The translations under genes and the position numbers were made by a program. A stretch of DNA of 64,000 bases, from contig CM066033.1 in assembly GCA_033557465.1 (NCBI GenBank), forward strand, positions 16,989,080 through 17,053,079, written 5' to 3'. The notes below the pieces were generated by a model. It saw only the letters and a list, made by a program, of their open reading frames with translations. It made no database searches and had not been told where the DNA came from. Numbering within the stretch: the stretch's first letter is position 1; every line of letters begins with the position of its first letter. Positions 41,937-52,820 of this stretch are shown piece after piece. The stretch comes from Ichthyophis bannanicus (Eukaryota > Chordata > Amphibia > Gymnophiona > Ichthyophiidae).

Positions 41937-42600
41937 ATTGGTGTGACTGTTAGGTAAGTTAATAGGTTTTGAGTAATAAATTGGTTGGGTGCAAAGTGAG
42001 GTCAAGGGTCCCTCCCTTTCTTGTGGGTTGGAGTGTAGACCATTTGGGTATAATGTAGAACCTTCATTGCTTCCAGAAAGGTAGCTGTGCCATGCTGTGG
42101 CAGCGATGGGAGATTAGGGTCTTCTAGGATGAGGAGAGGTTTGTTCTGTGTAGCGTGGGAGCATACTAGCTCTAGGATGGTTGAGAGTTCTTCGTCAGAA
42201 CTTGGGGCTCTGTATATGAGGCATAATGCTAGGTGCCTATTTGAAATTGTTATTATGTTGCTTCCTTTTGAGTAAAAGGAGGAGATTGTAGTGAGGTTTA
42301 GATGTGCTTTTGCTATGATTAGAACTCCTCTTCATGAATGTCTTGTGGAGTTATGTATTGTGTATTGTTGAGATGTAATTGGGTTTATAATAGCATTGTC
42401 TGAGTCAGAGAGCCATGTTTCGGTGATACACATCTATATTCTGGTTTTGTATGTAATCCATTATTGTGCGGAATTTGTTTCAGATTAATCGAGCATTGAT
42501 TAGTGCACATTTGAGTGGGGTATGTTGTTGAGCCTTGGATGGGACTGCTTCTGCATAGATTCTTCATGATCTGTTATGTTGATATGGTTTGGATGTATCT
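41937..42600 (-). pseudogene. L2 endonuclease N-terminal fragment
   Basis: Minus strand: PLKCALINAR-like start read as KCALINARLI near 42500, then a TETWLSDSDNAI-like region near 42400. Decayed. It matches the endonuclease start of the L2 at 15984 and is separated from 37575-37865 by the CR1 and a SINE. Confidence 0.55.
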
Positions 42601-43290
42601 TAAGAGTTGCATATTTGCTTGTATGTATGATTGGGATCAGTTGAGCTGATGTGAGTATAGTGGTTTCTCCAGCATTTATGTATTTGCGTTTGAAGAGTAG
42701 AGAGTGCGAGGAAGATTAAGGTGAATAGATTTTGCTCACTGTGTAAGTTTTCTTTGCTTTATGCTTGATAAAGAGTGAGCCACTGAGGTGAAAGTTATAT
42801 GCAAAGTGGTGCTTAGGGGTGGTTGAGAGTGGTATGTACTTATGTGTAAGCCTACATTAATGTGGCAGAGGGCTTAAGTGGTTGTTTCTGTGTGGGTAAG
42901 CAATGTGCATGACAGCTTACTCACGATTCAGTAGAGTTCAGTCTATCTGTGTCTGTATTGTTCGGTGCTGTTTCCTCATGCTTTAGTCACTTGCTTATTT
43001 GTCGTGGCTCTTTTGTTCGGATGGTGCAATTTTATAAGGACTAAGTTTGGCAAACGGTATCGTCCCCGCCTAAAGGCCATGCCAAAGGGCCCTCTGGTGA
43101 GGCCCTCAGGCGGGCACACCTGAAGGCATACTTCTTTAAATGCTTTTGCTGTTGTCCCGATTGGGCTATGGCAAGGGGAGCGGGAGGGACTTGCAGCTGC
43201 CGCTTCCACCCCTGATGCTGAATCGGGTGCCGATGGAGAGGCTTTTGCCGGTGAAGAGGCTTGACTATTAACCTTAACATGATTGGTCTA
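42601..43290. other. no gene recognised
   Basis: Possibly L2 leader on the left. The GC-richer part at 43040-43270 has an open minus frame (segment KEVCLQVCPPEGLTRGPFGM) that I cannot assign. Confidence 0.4.
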
Positions 43291-43291
43291 T

Positions 43292-43450
43292 GGAGACCAT
43301 TAATTTTTATATATTTATCTATTTATTTATACATACAGTTTTTATATACCTCCCCTTCCAGAGGGTGCTTTACATTGAACAGCTACAGAGAACAATTAAA
43401 AAGAACCATAGAAAAATGTGAACTACATGCAAAGTAGATGCCTGAATCCT
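43292..43450 (-). mobile_element. SINE/L2-type tail
   Basis: Plus strand tatttatctatttatttata, then atacctccccttccagaggg and tttacattgaacagct; reverse orientation tail. Confidence 0.55.
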
Positions 43451-43514
43451 GAGCTATTATATGAGGTGTTATTGATAATATATATAACATCAACTATATA
43501 TATTTTGAATGATT

Positions 43515-43660
43515 GTGAGAGATTTATTTATTTATTTATTTAGACAGTTTTGTATACCACCTTATCCTTCAATCAAAGTGGTCACAACACAATTGGGGGA
43601 TACATTCAATACAAGGGGATATGAGACACATACACTAATACTTACAGGGAGTAAGTATTA
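43515..43660 (-). mobile_element. SINE, 5' truncated
   Basis: Plus strand tttatttatttatttagaca, then ttgtataccaccttatcctt; matches the tail of 31775-31972 in reverse. Confidence 0.65.
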
Positions 43661-43712
43661 GCGTATGTGAACGGGTAGGGTTTTAGTCATTGTTGTTGTA
43701 GTATTCAGTAAA

Positions 43713-43906
43713 GCACAGTTACTTACCTGTAACAGGTGATCTCTGGGAACAGCAGGAATTAGTCCTCACATATGGGTACGTCGGAACTGACGGAGCCTGC
43801 GCGGGAAAGCTCCCCAGCTTCCCAGAAAGGAAGCTTTTGGGGCCTCCCACTGCACATGCGCGCTGCCTTCCCGCCTTCCTGACCAGCTCTCCTCAGTTCG
43901 AGTTTA
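43713..43906. repeat. DIRS-1 terminal repeat, recombinase side
   Basis: Inverted relative to 49178-49334. It shares acatatgggtacgtcgg, gcgcgggaaagctccccagc and ccgccttcctgaccagctct. It starts gcacagttacttacctgtaa, whose complement contains CAGGTAAGT. Confidence 0.85.
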
Positions 43907-43977
43907 TAGCTGAGACAATAGAGAGAGGAAAGGAAGATAGATAGAAGATACAACTCCTAGGGGAGGTGGGTGGGTTG

Positions 43978-44075
43978 TGAGGACTAATTCCTGCTGTTCC
44001 CAGAGATCACCTGTTACAGGTAAGTAACTGCGCTATCTCCAGGAACAAGCAGGAATAAGTCCTCACATATGGGGA
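43978..44075. repeat. DIRS-1 internal complementary region
   Basis: Joins the complement of the left end (..acaggtaagtaactg) directly to the complement of the right end (ctatctccaggaacaagcag..). It spans what would be the circle junction and can template repair of the ends. Confidence 0.85.
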
Positions 44076-44171
44076 CTCCCTAGCTAAGATGCCTGGGAGA
44101 TCCCCTTCCAAGGGTTCGCCATCTTCGTATGGATCTCAGGCATCCATCCTGGGAAGGTGGGCAGGAGTTGT

Positions 44172-45330
44172 TCAAGTATGGAACAGGTGTTTGAGGACAG
44201 CCTGACCAAACAAGGCATCCCGGCGGGAGTCCTTGTCCAAACAGTAATGGGCTGTGAAGGTATGAACCGAGGCCCAGGTGGCGGCTCGACAGATCTGATC
44301 TATGGATACAGAGTGAAGATGAGCCATAGAAGTGGCCATGGCTCTCACATTGTGAGCTGTGACACGGCCTTCCAGAGAAATGTTTTTACTCTGGTAAGCA
44401 AAGGAAATACACTGAGCAATCCAATTGGAAAGTGTACGTTTGGAGACTGGAAGTCCCAAATGAGAAGGATCAAAAGCCATAAAAAGTTGAGAAGACTTTC
44501 GATGTGGCTGAGTCCTGTTGAGGTAAAAGGCGAGAGCTCTTTTACAGTCTAGAGTATGAAGGTTCCTCTCTGCACTGGATGCATGAGGAGCCGGGAAAAA
44601 GACAGGTAGATATACCTCTTGATTAAGATGAAAAGGCGAGACCACTTTGGGCATAAAGTGGGGATTCGTCCTAAGGACCACCTTATCATGATGAAACCTA
44701 GTATAAGGTGGATGAGCCACTAAGGCCTGTAGTTCACTGATGCGGTGAGCCGAAGTGACTGCAATAAGGAAAAGGACCTTCCAGGAAAGAAATTTCAAGG
44801 AGGTAGAAACCAACGGTTCAAAAGGTGGCTTCATAAGCTGACCTAGAACTAGGTTCAAATCCCATGCTACCGGAGGAGGTCAGATGGGAGGCTTAGTTAG
44901 AGTCAGGCCTCTCATGAACCTTGCAATAAGAGGATGAGAGGAGACAGGTTGTCAATTTATAGGTTTTAAGGATGCTGCAATAGCACTCAAATGGACTCTT
45001 ACTGAATTCGTCTTAAGGCCTGCATTAGAAAGATGCAGGAGATAGTCTAGTAGAGAATTCAAAGGAAGTGCTAGAGGGTCAAGACCCTGTTGAGCACACC
45101 AAATGGAAAAGCGTTTCCATTTGAAAGCATAGGAACGCCTCGTGGAGGGTTTCCTAGAGGCATGAAGGATATCTTTCACTGGTTGAGAAAGATTGAAGTC
45201 ATGAAGGCTTAGGCCTTCAGTAACCAAGCTCTGAGGTGTAGGGACTTGGGGTTTGGGTGCCACAAAGTCCCCTCCTCCTGAGACAGAAGGTCTGGCGCAG
45301 CTCCCAGGTCCAGGGAGGGTCCCTGGGAGA
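44172..45330 (-). pseudogene. DIRS-1 tyrosine recombinase, two stops
   Basis: Same frame as the long frame 46694-44952 that overlaps RT. Recombinase homology starts near SCARPSVSGGGDFVAPKPQV. Two nonsense codons: TGA at 44954-44952 (the Gly after LKPIN) and TGA at 44882-44880. All else is present, including SAHRISELQAL, TAHNVRAMATS and FTAHYCLDKD. It overlaps the 3' end of the RT frame by about 120 bases, normal for DIRS. Confidence 0.85.
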
Positions 45331-47223
45331 GATGCAGAAGTAGAGGGAACCACACTTGGCGTGACCAGCGTGGAGCTATGAGGATCATCGATCCGTGATC
45401 CCTCTGGAGTTTGAACAGAGTCTTGGGAATCAAAGGAATGGGTGGAAAGGCATATAGGAATTCCTGACCCCAATGCAGGAGAAAGGCGTCGTTGGCCTGA
45501 GCTCCCTGACACGGAGTCCTGGAACAGAACCGGGGACGTTTGGCATTCCACGGACTTGCAAAGAGGTCTATGTCTGGGGTTCCCCATTCCTGAAAGATTC
45601 TGCGTATCTGGTCCATATGTAGGAACCATTCGTGTGGAAGCAGAACTCGACTGAGTCTGTCTGCCCGAGAGTTTTGAACCCCTGGAAGATACACTGCCAG
45701 AAGATGAATTTGATGCTCTCTGGCGAAGGCCCATAATCTGACAGCTTCTTTGCAAAGCGACAGAGAGCTTGTCCCTCCTTGTTTGTTTACGTAGAACATG
45801 GCCACCTGATTGTCTGTATGGACTAGGACGGTCAGGTTGACAAGGAGGGTATGGAAGACTTTGAGGGCAAAGAAGATTGCTCGCAGTTCCAGGAGGTTGA
45901 TGTGAAGGGTGGTCTCTTGTGGAGACCAAGTACCCTGAGTGGAGAGGTGTTGAAGATGGGCTCCCCACCCTGTTTGGGAGGCATCTGTTGTGAGGGTTGC
46001 TTGGGGCAACAAAGGTTGGAAGGGGGCCCCCAAAAACAGATTCTTGGTGGATATCCACCATTGGAGGAACCAAAACAGACGCTTTGAGGTGAGTATTTGG
46101 TCGAAGAGCGCTCCTGATGCTTGAGTCCACTGGGTGGCCAAGGTCCATTGAGCTGCTCTCATATGAAGACGAGCGTAGGGCACCACGTGTACCGTGGAGG
46201 CCATGTGGCCCAGAAGTCGCAGCATTTCTCTGGCTGTCAAGTGACTGCTGGACTGAGCTTGGGAGGCCAAGCACACCAGACGTTGGCCCCGGACTTGAGG
46301 TAGGTAGGCTCTTGCAGTGGTGGTGTCCAACTGGGCCCCTATGAATTCCAGAGACTGAGTAGGGATGAGTTGAGACTTGGGAAGGTTTACCACCAGTCCC
46401 AGATACTGCAGAATGTGCCTTGTGCGGTCCAGGGAAATCTGGGCCTCTGACTGAGATGGAGCTCGGATGAGCCAGTCGTCCAGATATGGGAATACAAAAA
46501 TTCCCAGACCTCTTAGAAATGCGGCTACAACTGCCATGCATTTGGTGAACACTCTTGGAGCAGAGGCTAGACCGAAGGGAAGTACTCTGTACTGGAAATG
46601 TTTTCCCTGGAACAGAAATCGTAGATATTTTCTGTGGGATGGGTGGATGAGTATATGTGTGTACGCATCCTTGAGATCTAGAGAACAAAGCCAATCCTGA
46701 CTCTGAAGGTATGGAAGGAGAATGCCCAGAGAAAGCATTTTGAATTTCTCCTTGTATAGAAATTTGTTCAATTCTCTCAGATCTAGGATAGGTCTGAATC
46801 CCCTGTCTTCTTTGGTATGAGAAAATAAGGGGAGTAGAAACCTGTCCCTTATTGAAGAAGAGGAACCTCTTCTATTGCCCTTTGGGCAAGGAGGGAAGAG
46901 ACTTCCTGACCAAACAGGTCCAGGAGAGATGGGGGAGAATTGAAGTGCCTCACCATGGTATGTGGAGGAAGGTTGGAAAAATGAAGTTTGTAGCCCTCTC
47001 TGATGATAGAGAGGGTCCATTGCTCTGATGTAATTTGCCCCCATCTGGGAGCAAAGTGAGCTAACCTTCCGGGAATGGTGAGGGGCTCTGGTTGTTCTAC
47101 AGCCAGAAAGGTTAAGTTCTCTAGGGGCAAGTCAAAACCCCTGAGGGGGTTGAGCCTGCTGAGGAGTGGCAGATGCTGCAGGCTTTGACCTTGCCTGTTT
47201 AGGTTGCTGACGTTTAGCAGCAA
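45209..47223 (-). pseudogene. DIRS-1 RT, RNase H and methyltransferase-like ORF
   Basis: The N-terminal part (ITSEQWTLSIIREGYKLHF) is in one frame with a TAA near 46847. A missing base in a run of C (plus strand, about 46800; copy 34990 has one more) shifts to the main frame, open to 45209. RT: LNKFLYKEKFKMLSLGILL, YRVLPFGLASAPRVFTKCM, catalytic FPYLDDWLIRAPS. RNase H: TLTTDASQTGWGAHL, Glu in LLELRAIFFAL, Asp in LVHTDNQVAMFYVNKQGG. The last third (GTPDIDLFASPWNAKRPRF, FLYAFPPIPLIPKTLFKLQR, LIAPRWSRQVWFPLLL) corresponds to the Dam-like methyltransferase domain of DIRS elements. Confidence 0.82.
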
Positions 47224-48955
47224 AGCGAGGCTGAGAAGATTGTTGGCCAGTATTTGTGGAAAATCTGGCCTTCTTGTAGTAAGGCCTCTTGAAAGACTTT
47301 TTCTTGGCAGGAGTAGAGGTAGACTTAGAAAGTCTATCTAAGGTAGCATTTTCTGCGTCCATTTGAGTGGCTTTAATTTGCCAGTCTTTACCAAATAAGT
47401 TCTCACCTGTACAGGGCAGATTCCGTAAGCCATCCAGGACCCAGGGTTCTAGGTCAGAGGCCTGGAGCCAAGCAAGTCGTCGGGCTGCAATGACAATGCC
47501 CGAAGCTCTACCGGCACCCTCAAAGGAATCAAAGGCTGCTCTGTTGGAGAACTTAGAAACATCTAGAAGCTGTTTCACCAGAGAAATGAACTCCTCCTTT
47601 CTATCCTCAGGGATAAAGGGGGCAAAATGCCGTACCTTTAGGGCAAGTTCCCTTAGAAACATGCCCATATACAAACTATATGAATTAATCCTGGCTATAA
47701 GCATACTAGCCTGGAAGATTTTCCTACCAAAAGAGTCTAGAGTCTTACATTCTCGCCCTGGAGGGGTAGAAGAGTGCCTTTTGGTACTCTTAATCTTTTT
47801 CAGCGCAGACTTCACCACAATGGAATGGTGAGGCAGCTGAGTTTTCTGAAAACCAGGAGAAGGAGGGACCCGGTACATGGTGTCCAACCTACGAGAATGA
47901 GGAGACAACGTTAGAGGAGCCTCCCATAAGTCCATCAAGTGTTCTTGAAGGATTTCATGGATAGGCAGGGTGACTGCCTCTTTAGGAACCTTAGGGTATC
48001 CTAAAATATCCAATTTCTTTGATCTAGGTTCTTTTTCAGAGGATGTGGTAATAGAAAGTCCTTTAGCTACTTCTATAATGAAGTCTTGAAAGGACAAATC
48101 CTCTGGTGGAGACATTCTCCTCTTTGGGGAAGAAGGCTCTTCAGGAAGAACTAGAGACAGCTCATCAGAGTCATCAGAGGAGTCAAAATCCTCAGAAGAA
48201 TCAGAGTATCCTCTATTTGCTTCCAACGCACGATACGCATACCGATCGATATCGACATCGGGCGTACCGGGTATGGGATCGGTATCGGGCGAAAACCCGG
48301 ATCCGGCATGCGGAACCGATCTGCGTTTGGAAGACGATGGTCTCGGTTCCGGTATGGAAGACAGTACCGGAACCGGACTCGGAACCGCTAGATGTGGTAC
48401 CGAGGGCGTCGCAGCTTTAATGAAAGCCAGAACGGCCTGCTGCATGGTCTGAACAGTATTGCCCATAGACGCCACTGCTGCCTGGATGTCGGTACCGGCA
48501 TGGGCCAGTACCCCAGAGCAGTCTAACAGGTGATCTGTCGAGGCCGTGCCATCGATGTCAACCTGTAACCCCATAGATGGAGCTTTGGAAGCCAGAGCTT
48601 CCCGCCGGGGTTGTTTGGCTGGGGCAGGGTCCTCTGACTCAAGATTGAGGGCCTCTCGATACTTTGAAGGAGATTTGCCTTTTGAGGACCTGCCCGAAGA
48701 AGGTTTGGTTACCTGAGATCCATCCGGAGAGGAAGACCTGGATGACTGTGATGCTGGATTATCTGAAGCAAACAGCACATGGAATTTGTTGGCCCGGTTC
48801 TGCAAACCACGTTTAGACATCTGGGAGCAGGATGGGCAGTCCGGAATGGAGTGGTCAGGCCCCAAACATTTAAGACACCAGTCATGGGTGTCTGTAACAG
48901 AAATAACAGCACTAGACTTGGTACACTTCTTGAAACCAGGGGCTGGTTTCTCCAT
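47132..48955 (-). CDS. DIRS-1 gag-like ORF1
   Basis: 607 residues from ATG 48955-48953, no breaks. Near the N-terminus is a Cys/His cluster WCLKCLGPDHSIPDCPSC that can bind zinc. Then come Ser/Pro-rich stretches, an acidic region (SDSSEDFDSSDDSDELSLVL), a central helical region (LPIHEILQEHLMDLWEAPLT and onward) and a basic Gln/Pro-rich C-terminus (KKKSFKRPYYKKARF...). This layout is typical of DIRS ORF1, assumed to form the RNA-binding particle. It precedes and overlaps the RT frame. Confidence 0.82.
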   Translation of the reverse strand: MEKPAPGFKKCTKSSAVISVTDTHDWCLKCLGPDHSIPDCPSCSQMSKRGLQNRANKFHVLFASDNPASQSSRSSSPDGSQVTKPSSGRSSKGKSPSKYREALNLESEDPAPAKQPRREALASKAPSMGLQVDIDGTASTDHLLDCSGVLAHAGTDIQAAVASMGNTVQTMQQAVLAFIKAATPSVPHLAVPSPVPVLSSIPEPRPSSSKRRSVPHAGSGFSPDTDPIPGTPDVDIDRYAYRALEANRGYSDSSEDFDSSDDSDELSLVLPEEPSSPKRRMSPPEDLSFQDFIIEVAKGLSITTSSEKEPRSKKLDILGYPKVPKEAVTLPIHEILQEHLMDLWEAPLTLSPHSRRLDTMYRVPPSPGFQKTQLPHHSIVVKSALKKIKSTKRHSSTPPGRECKTLDSFGRKIFQASMLIARINSYSLYMGMFLRELALKVRHFAPFIPEDRKEEFISLVKQLLDVSKFSNRAAFDSFEGAGRASGIVIAARRLAWLQASDLEPWVLDGLRNLPCTGENLFGKDWQIKATQMDAENATLDRLSKSTSTPAKKKSFKRPYYKKARFSTNTGQQSSQPRFAAKRQQPKQARSKPAASATPQQAQPPQGF

Positions 48956-49177
48956 GAGGAGAATTTGTGTAGGCCTGAGGCCTAACCGAAGTCACCAAGT
49001 TGTGCTAAAAGAAAAGTTTTGTTTTGTTTTTTTTTGAAAGAAAAGAAAAGAGAGACCGGCGGTACCGGTTTCGGTATGGGGAAGGCAGGTACGCGGTCTA
49101 AAGAAACAAACTAAAATAAGAATTTCTTCAGCGGTGACAGGAACACGACCTGCTGGCTCCGCGGAAAAAGAGAAACT

Positions 49178-49334
49178 GAGGAGAGCTGGTCAGGAAGGCG
49201 GGAAGGCAGCGCGCATGTGCAGTGGGAGGCCCCAAAAGCTTCCTTTCTGGGAAGCTGGGGAGCTTTCCCGCGCAGGCTCCGTCGGTTCCGACGTACCCAT
49301 ATGTGAGGACTTATTCCTGCTTGTTCCTAGAGAT
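49178..49334. repeat. DIRS-1 terminal repeat, gag side
   Basis: Inverted partner of 43713-43906, ending cctgcttgttcctagagata. Contains the palindrome-like cgtcggttccgacgt. Confidence 0.85.
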
Positions 49335-49995
49335 ACAGTAGTGTCTTTAGCTCTTTCCTAAATGTTTTGAGGTCTTTGATAGACCTGATGTGGACTGGCA
49401 GGAGGTTCCATAATTTGGGTGCAGTGTAGGCGAATGCTCTTTTGCTGGTTACTTGCTTTGTACTACAGATTGATGATGGTACTGCAAGAGAGTGTTTAGA
49501 CTGCTGTTTCTTCTGCTCCTGGTCTCTGCTTGGGTATGAATCTTAGATGTGAGGAATGAGGGTGAGATGTTATGTAGTAGCTTGAAAGTGGTAATTATTA
49601 CTTTATATTTTATTCTACTCATTGATGGGAGCCAGTGCAGATCTTTGAGGATTGGTGCAAAATACTCTGTCAAGCTTGCTTTAGCTATTATTCGGGCAGT
49701 CACATTTTGGGCTGTTTGGAGGATATTAACTGTCTTTTTGGGAAGACCCTGTGGTAAACTATAGCAGAAGTCCCAGTGTGGGGTTATGAGAGCCTGGACT
49801 ACCGTTCAAAATTGTTAGATTCTAGAAGAGGTCTTAGGTTCTGGATGGATCTTAGCTTAAAGAATATAGTCCTAGCTGTTTGTTTTACCTGGGATGGCCT
49901 ACTGAGGGATTTGTCCAAGATGATTCCCAAGTATTTCACCTCCTGTTTTACTTGAATGGTGGTGTTTTGTATCTTGATTACAGTAGTTTTGTAAC
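49335..49995 (-). pseudogene. L2 RT C-terminal fragment
   Basis: Minus strand: VKYLGIILDKSLSRPSQVK (about 49893-49949), IFFKLRSIQNLRPLL, then KASLTEYFAPILKDLHWLPS and MSRIKYKVIITTFKLLHN. Same domain as 20050-20340. It ends against DIRS-3 at about 49995. Confidence 0.75.
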
Positions 49996-50289
49996 TGGAG
50001 CTGCTGGAGAGTATCCCTGACGGCCTGCAATTTGGTGGAAGCTTTGCAAGGAGACAACAGAAAGGCATCCACGAGCAGTATTGTGAACTCCAGAGCAAAA
50101 CCTTCGTGAATGACTTCCATCACCCACTGGTCAGAAGTGATCTGGACTAAGACAGGGTAAAACTGGTGAAGACAATCCCCGACCTGTACCACCCCTGCCT
50201 GGGCCCCCTTCATCTCACTGTGCTTTCTTGGAACTGGCCCCAGTTCCTGAAAACAACCCCTGACCCTTTACCACCCCAAAAGGTCTGAC

Positions 50290-51395
50290 CCCTAAAAGGA
50301 TAATGTACCATTTAATAAAGGGCAAAGGGCACTGCTCAGATATGATGTAAATTGTAAGACTGATCCCTCAACACCGGGGTCAGCTTACTAGCCTTTGGCT
50401 TGTCATCAAGAAACGTAGCCAGCCTGAACTCCCCAAATTCTTTGACCAACATCTCCAAGGCATCCCCAAACACGAGCTTGTCCTTAAAGGGGAGCTTACA
50501 CTGAAGAGTCTTAGAGGACACATCCACCAACCAGTTATACCACCACAAGAGCCATCAAGCTGCCACCACTAAGGACATACCCTTGGTGGAAACCCAAAGT
50601 TCATAGAATGTATTTGCCAAATACATCACTCTAGCCTCCAGCCTAGCCTCCTCAGGCATAAGCTACAAGGTTTCAGCATCAGATCCCGATAAGGCCTTTG
50701 ACCAATACATACTGTACATGCTCTGGCCACATAAAAGCTTCTGTCTGCAGAGCTTAAGGCCAACACATTCACCTCAAATGCCTGCTTTAACTAAAGGTCT
50801 CCAATTTCTTATCCTGCACATCATTCAATGCCGTACCTCCTTCCACAGGGATGGTGATCTTCTTGGTCACTACGGAGACCATGTCATCCATGTTGGGCAT
50901 CTTCAAGAGATCGTTCTCACTCAGTAGAATGGGATACAGGCACTGCATGGTCCGACCACCGCCCAATCCCGCTTTATGAACTTCCCAGTCCAAATCAATC
51001 ATCTGCTTAAGGACCCTATGGACAGGAAAGGCAGTCTCAAACACCCAGATGCCCCGTAATAGGGGATCTTCTAAGGGAGGCTCCACTGTCTGTGGTTCCA
51101 GAGGAATGTTTAGGGCTGCCAAAAAGTTCACAATTAATGCCACGAGATCCTCTTGGAAAAACTCACAAAACTGGGATCCTCTTCCGGAGGGCTCTCTCCT
51201 TGCTCCAGGTCCCGGAGCTCGGTGAAGATGTCTTGACTCTGAGGGCCCCTCCTTTGGGTCATCAAAAGTCAGAGTAAACCTGAAATGTGGTCTCACTCCA
51301 AATAATACAAAACTCTGGCTAGAGTGTCCTCCAGAGCTTAAAAGGTGAAGTAACCACCAAGGTCTATTCCCGTAGTTTAGGAGGAACCTTCTCAC
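50290..51395 (-). pseudogene. DIRS-3 gag
   Basis: Segments FFQEDLVALIVNFLAALNIP, FPVHRVLKQMIDLDWEVHK, SVVTKKITIPVEGGTALNDV and CKLPFKDKLVFGDALEMLV, homologous to DIRS-2 gag. Frameshifts and gaps; N-terminal part lies beyond the LINE tail. Confidence 0.7.
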
Positions 51396-51399
51396 TCTT

Positions 51400-51515
51400 G
51401 GATCCCTTTACAGCAACAGGATAAAATCAAAATAAAATGAATACTGGGCAGACTGGATGGACCATGCTGGTCTTTATCTGCCATCATTTAGTATGTTACT
51501 ATGTTAATATTCCCC
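51400..51515 (+). mobile_element. LINE 3' tail fragment
   Basis: Contains actgggcagactggatggac and ctttatctgccatcatttag, then tatgttactatgtta, a CR1-like 3' end different from the main CR1 here. Confidence 0.5.
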
Positions 51516-52554
51516 CAGGCACTGCTTTATGCAGTAAGCCTGCTGACTGCCTCATTGCTCGCTCCCCCAAGAACAGGAGCCAAATCCTGCCTCCCTGAAG
51601 GGCCTAAAATGTCCAGTTGAGCAAGAGACAAAATGGCTGTGATTCCTGCCAGAACTGCAGCCTGAGAAAAACTCAGATTTTCTGAATTGGCTGTTTCTTC
51701 TGCTGCTTGGGACCCCCTCTCCCCAGCTAGACTGGGCGACCCTGGAAACTACTGCCCACCGTGCATTCCTTGGCCTCAAATGTCCTGCAAAATCCTGCCG
51801 CAGACAGGTGATCTCACCTGCAGTTACTGGCCGCGCAAATGGCCTTCCACAACGGCATTTCCACAGCGCATGAACCATATACCTCTCAAGCCAACACACA
51901 CGTTCACAGCTGCCTATGACAGCGCCTTCACACTGCCAGTAAACACAACCGATCCCCCACCTGCAATGGATCCTAAACTTACCACTAGAGTCCTGAAGCT
52001 GCAAGGGAAGCCCGACGCACATTGAACAGCCAACATACAAAAGAAATTAAAGCAGCATACGCCCTTTTACCTGCAAAGACCACTGAAGGCTGCAGTATTG
52101 TTGGGATGCCTTCTAGAAGGGTATAGGGACCAGAATCACTGGGTGTATGCCGTCCTCAGGGACCTGCAGGCAACCAAGGAGCGTTGGTACCCTACAGGCT
52201 GAATTTACACTCCACCACAGCATCCACTTTACTCAAAGTCTGATCAGCTCTCTGGTCAATTGAAAACTGCCCCTATTTTTATTTATTTTTTAATGCCATT
52301 TGAGTTCTTCCCCATCTGCTGAAGACTGAGGATAGTGGCTTGGAGGGAGGAGCTCAGCCTCCTTATACTGTGACATCACCAAAGTCAGGAATTCTCAGTG
52401 CCATCTGCTGGAAGGGGGATAGAACCCAGGAGTCTGGTCTCTAGTTATCTGGCAATTCCATAGCGTCCCTCCAGTCCAGTCCAATCCCAAATATTCCTTT
52501 TGCCGCAGAACTTTGAGAAAGCTGCTGATGAGCAGATCACCATTTTTTCCGTGT

Positions 52555-52650
52555 ATGCTTGTGATGTTATTTTATTTATGTAAATATTATGTATGTTAAA
52601 TTGCAACCTACCCAGGGTCTTTAAATGGATAAATACCAAAATAAATAACT
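52555..52650 (+). mobile_element. possible L2/SINE-type tail
   Basis: Reads ttatgtaaatattatgtatg and ends aaataccaaaataaataact. Weak. Confidence 0.35.
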
Positions 52651-52820
52651 CTCCCCTCCCCCACGCACTGATCTGCGTTTGGCTGTGGACATAGAACAGA
52701 AAGAGCAACATCAATTAAGCTGAATGAGAGAGTTAGCTGCCAGGATAGCCTTAGACACATCCTTGTAATGCAGCGTCACCTAAGGGCAGCTTCCTTAGCG
52801 TCCCTCCAGTCTAGTCCCGG

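Larger units (their letters stand above)
43713..49334 (-). mobile_element. DIRS-1, near-complete element
   Basis: 5.6 kb with inverted terminal repeats (43713-43906 and about 49178-49334), an internal complementary region (43978-44075) and, in minus order, gag (48955-47132), RT-RNase H-methyltransferase (about 47223-45209) and recombinase (about 45330-44172). No target duplication, as expected. L2-type minus-strand sequence continues on the right (49335-49995). Confidence 0.9.
49996..52480 (-). mobile_element. DIRS-3 fragment, gag and RT start
   Basis: On the minus strand: leader/end motif (tccctccagtccagtccaat at 52463-52482), decayed gag, and the start of RT (VQITSDQWVMEVIHEGFALE, about 50096-50155). 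A CR1-like LINE tail sits inside at about 51400-51515. Truncated at 49995. Confidence 0.7.

Noticed and set aside
44952..46694. 580-residue minus frame across DIRS-1 RT
   Set aside because: Only its last part (from about 45330) is recombinase. The rest is the RT region read in the wrong frame.
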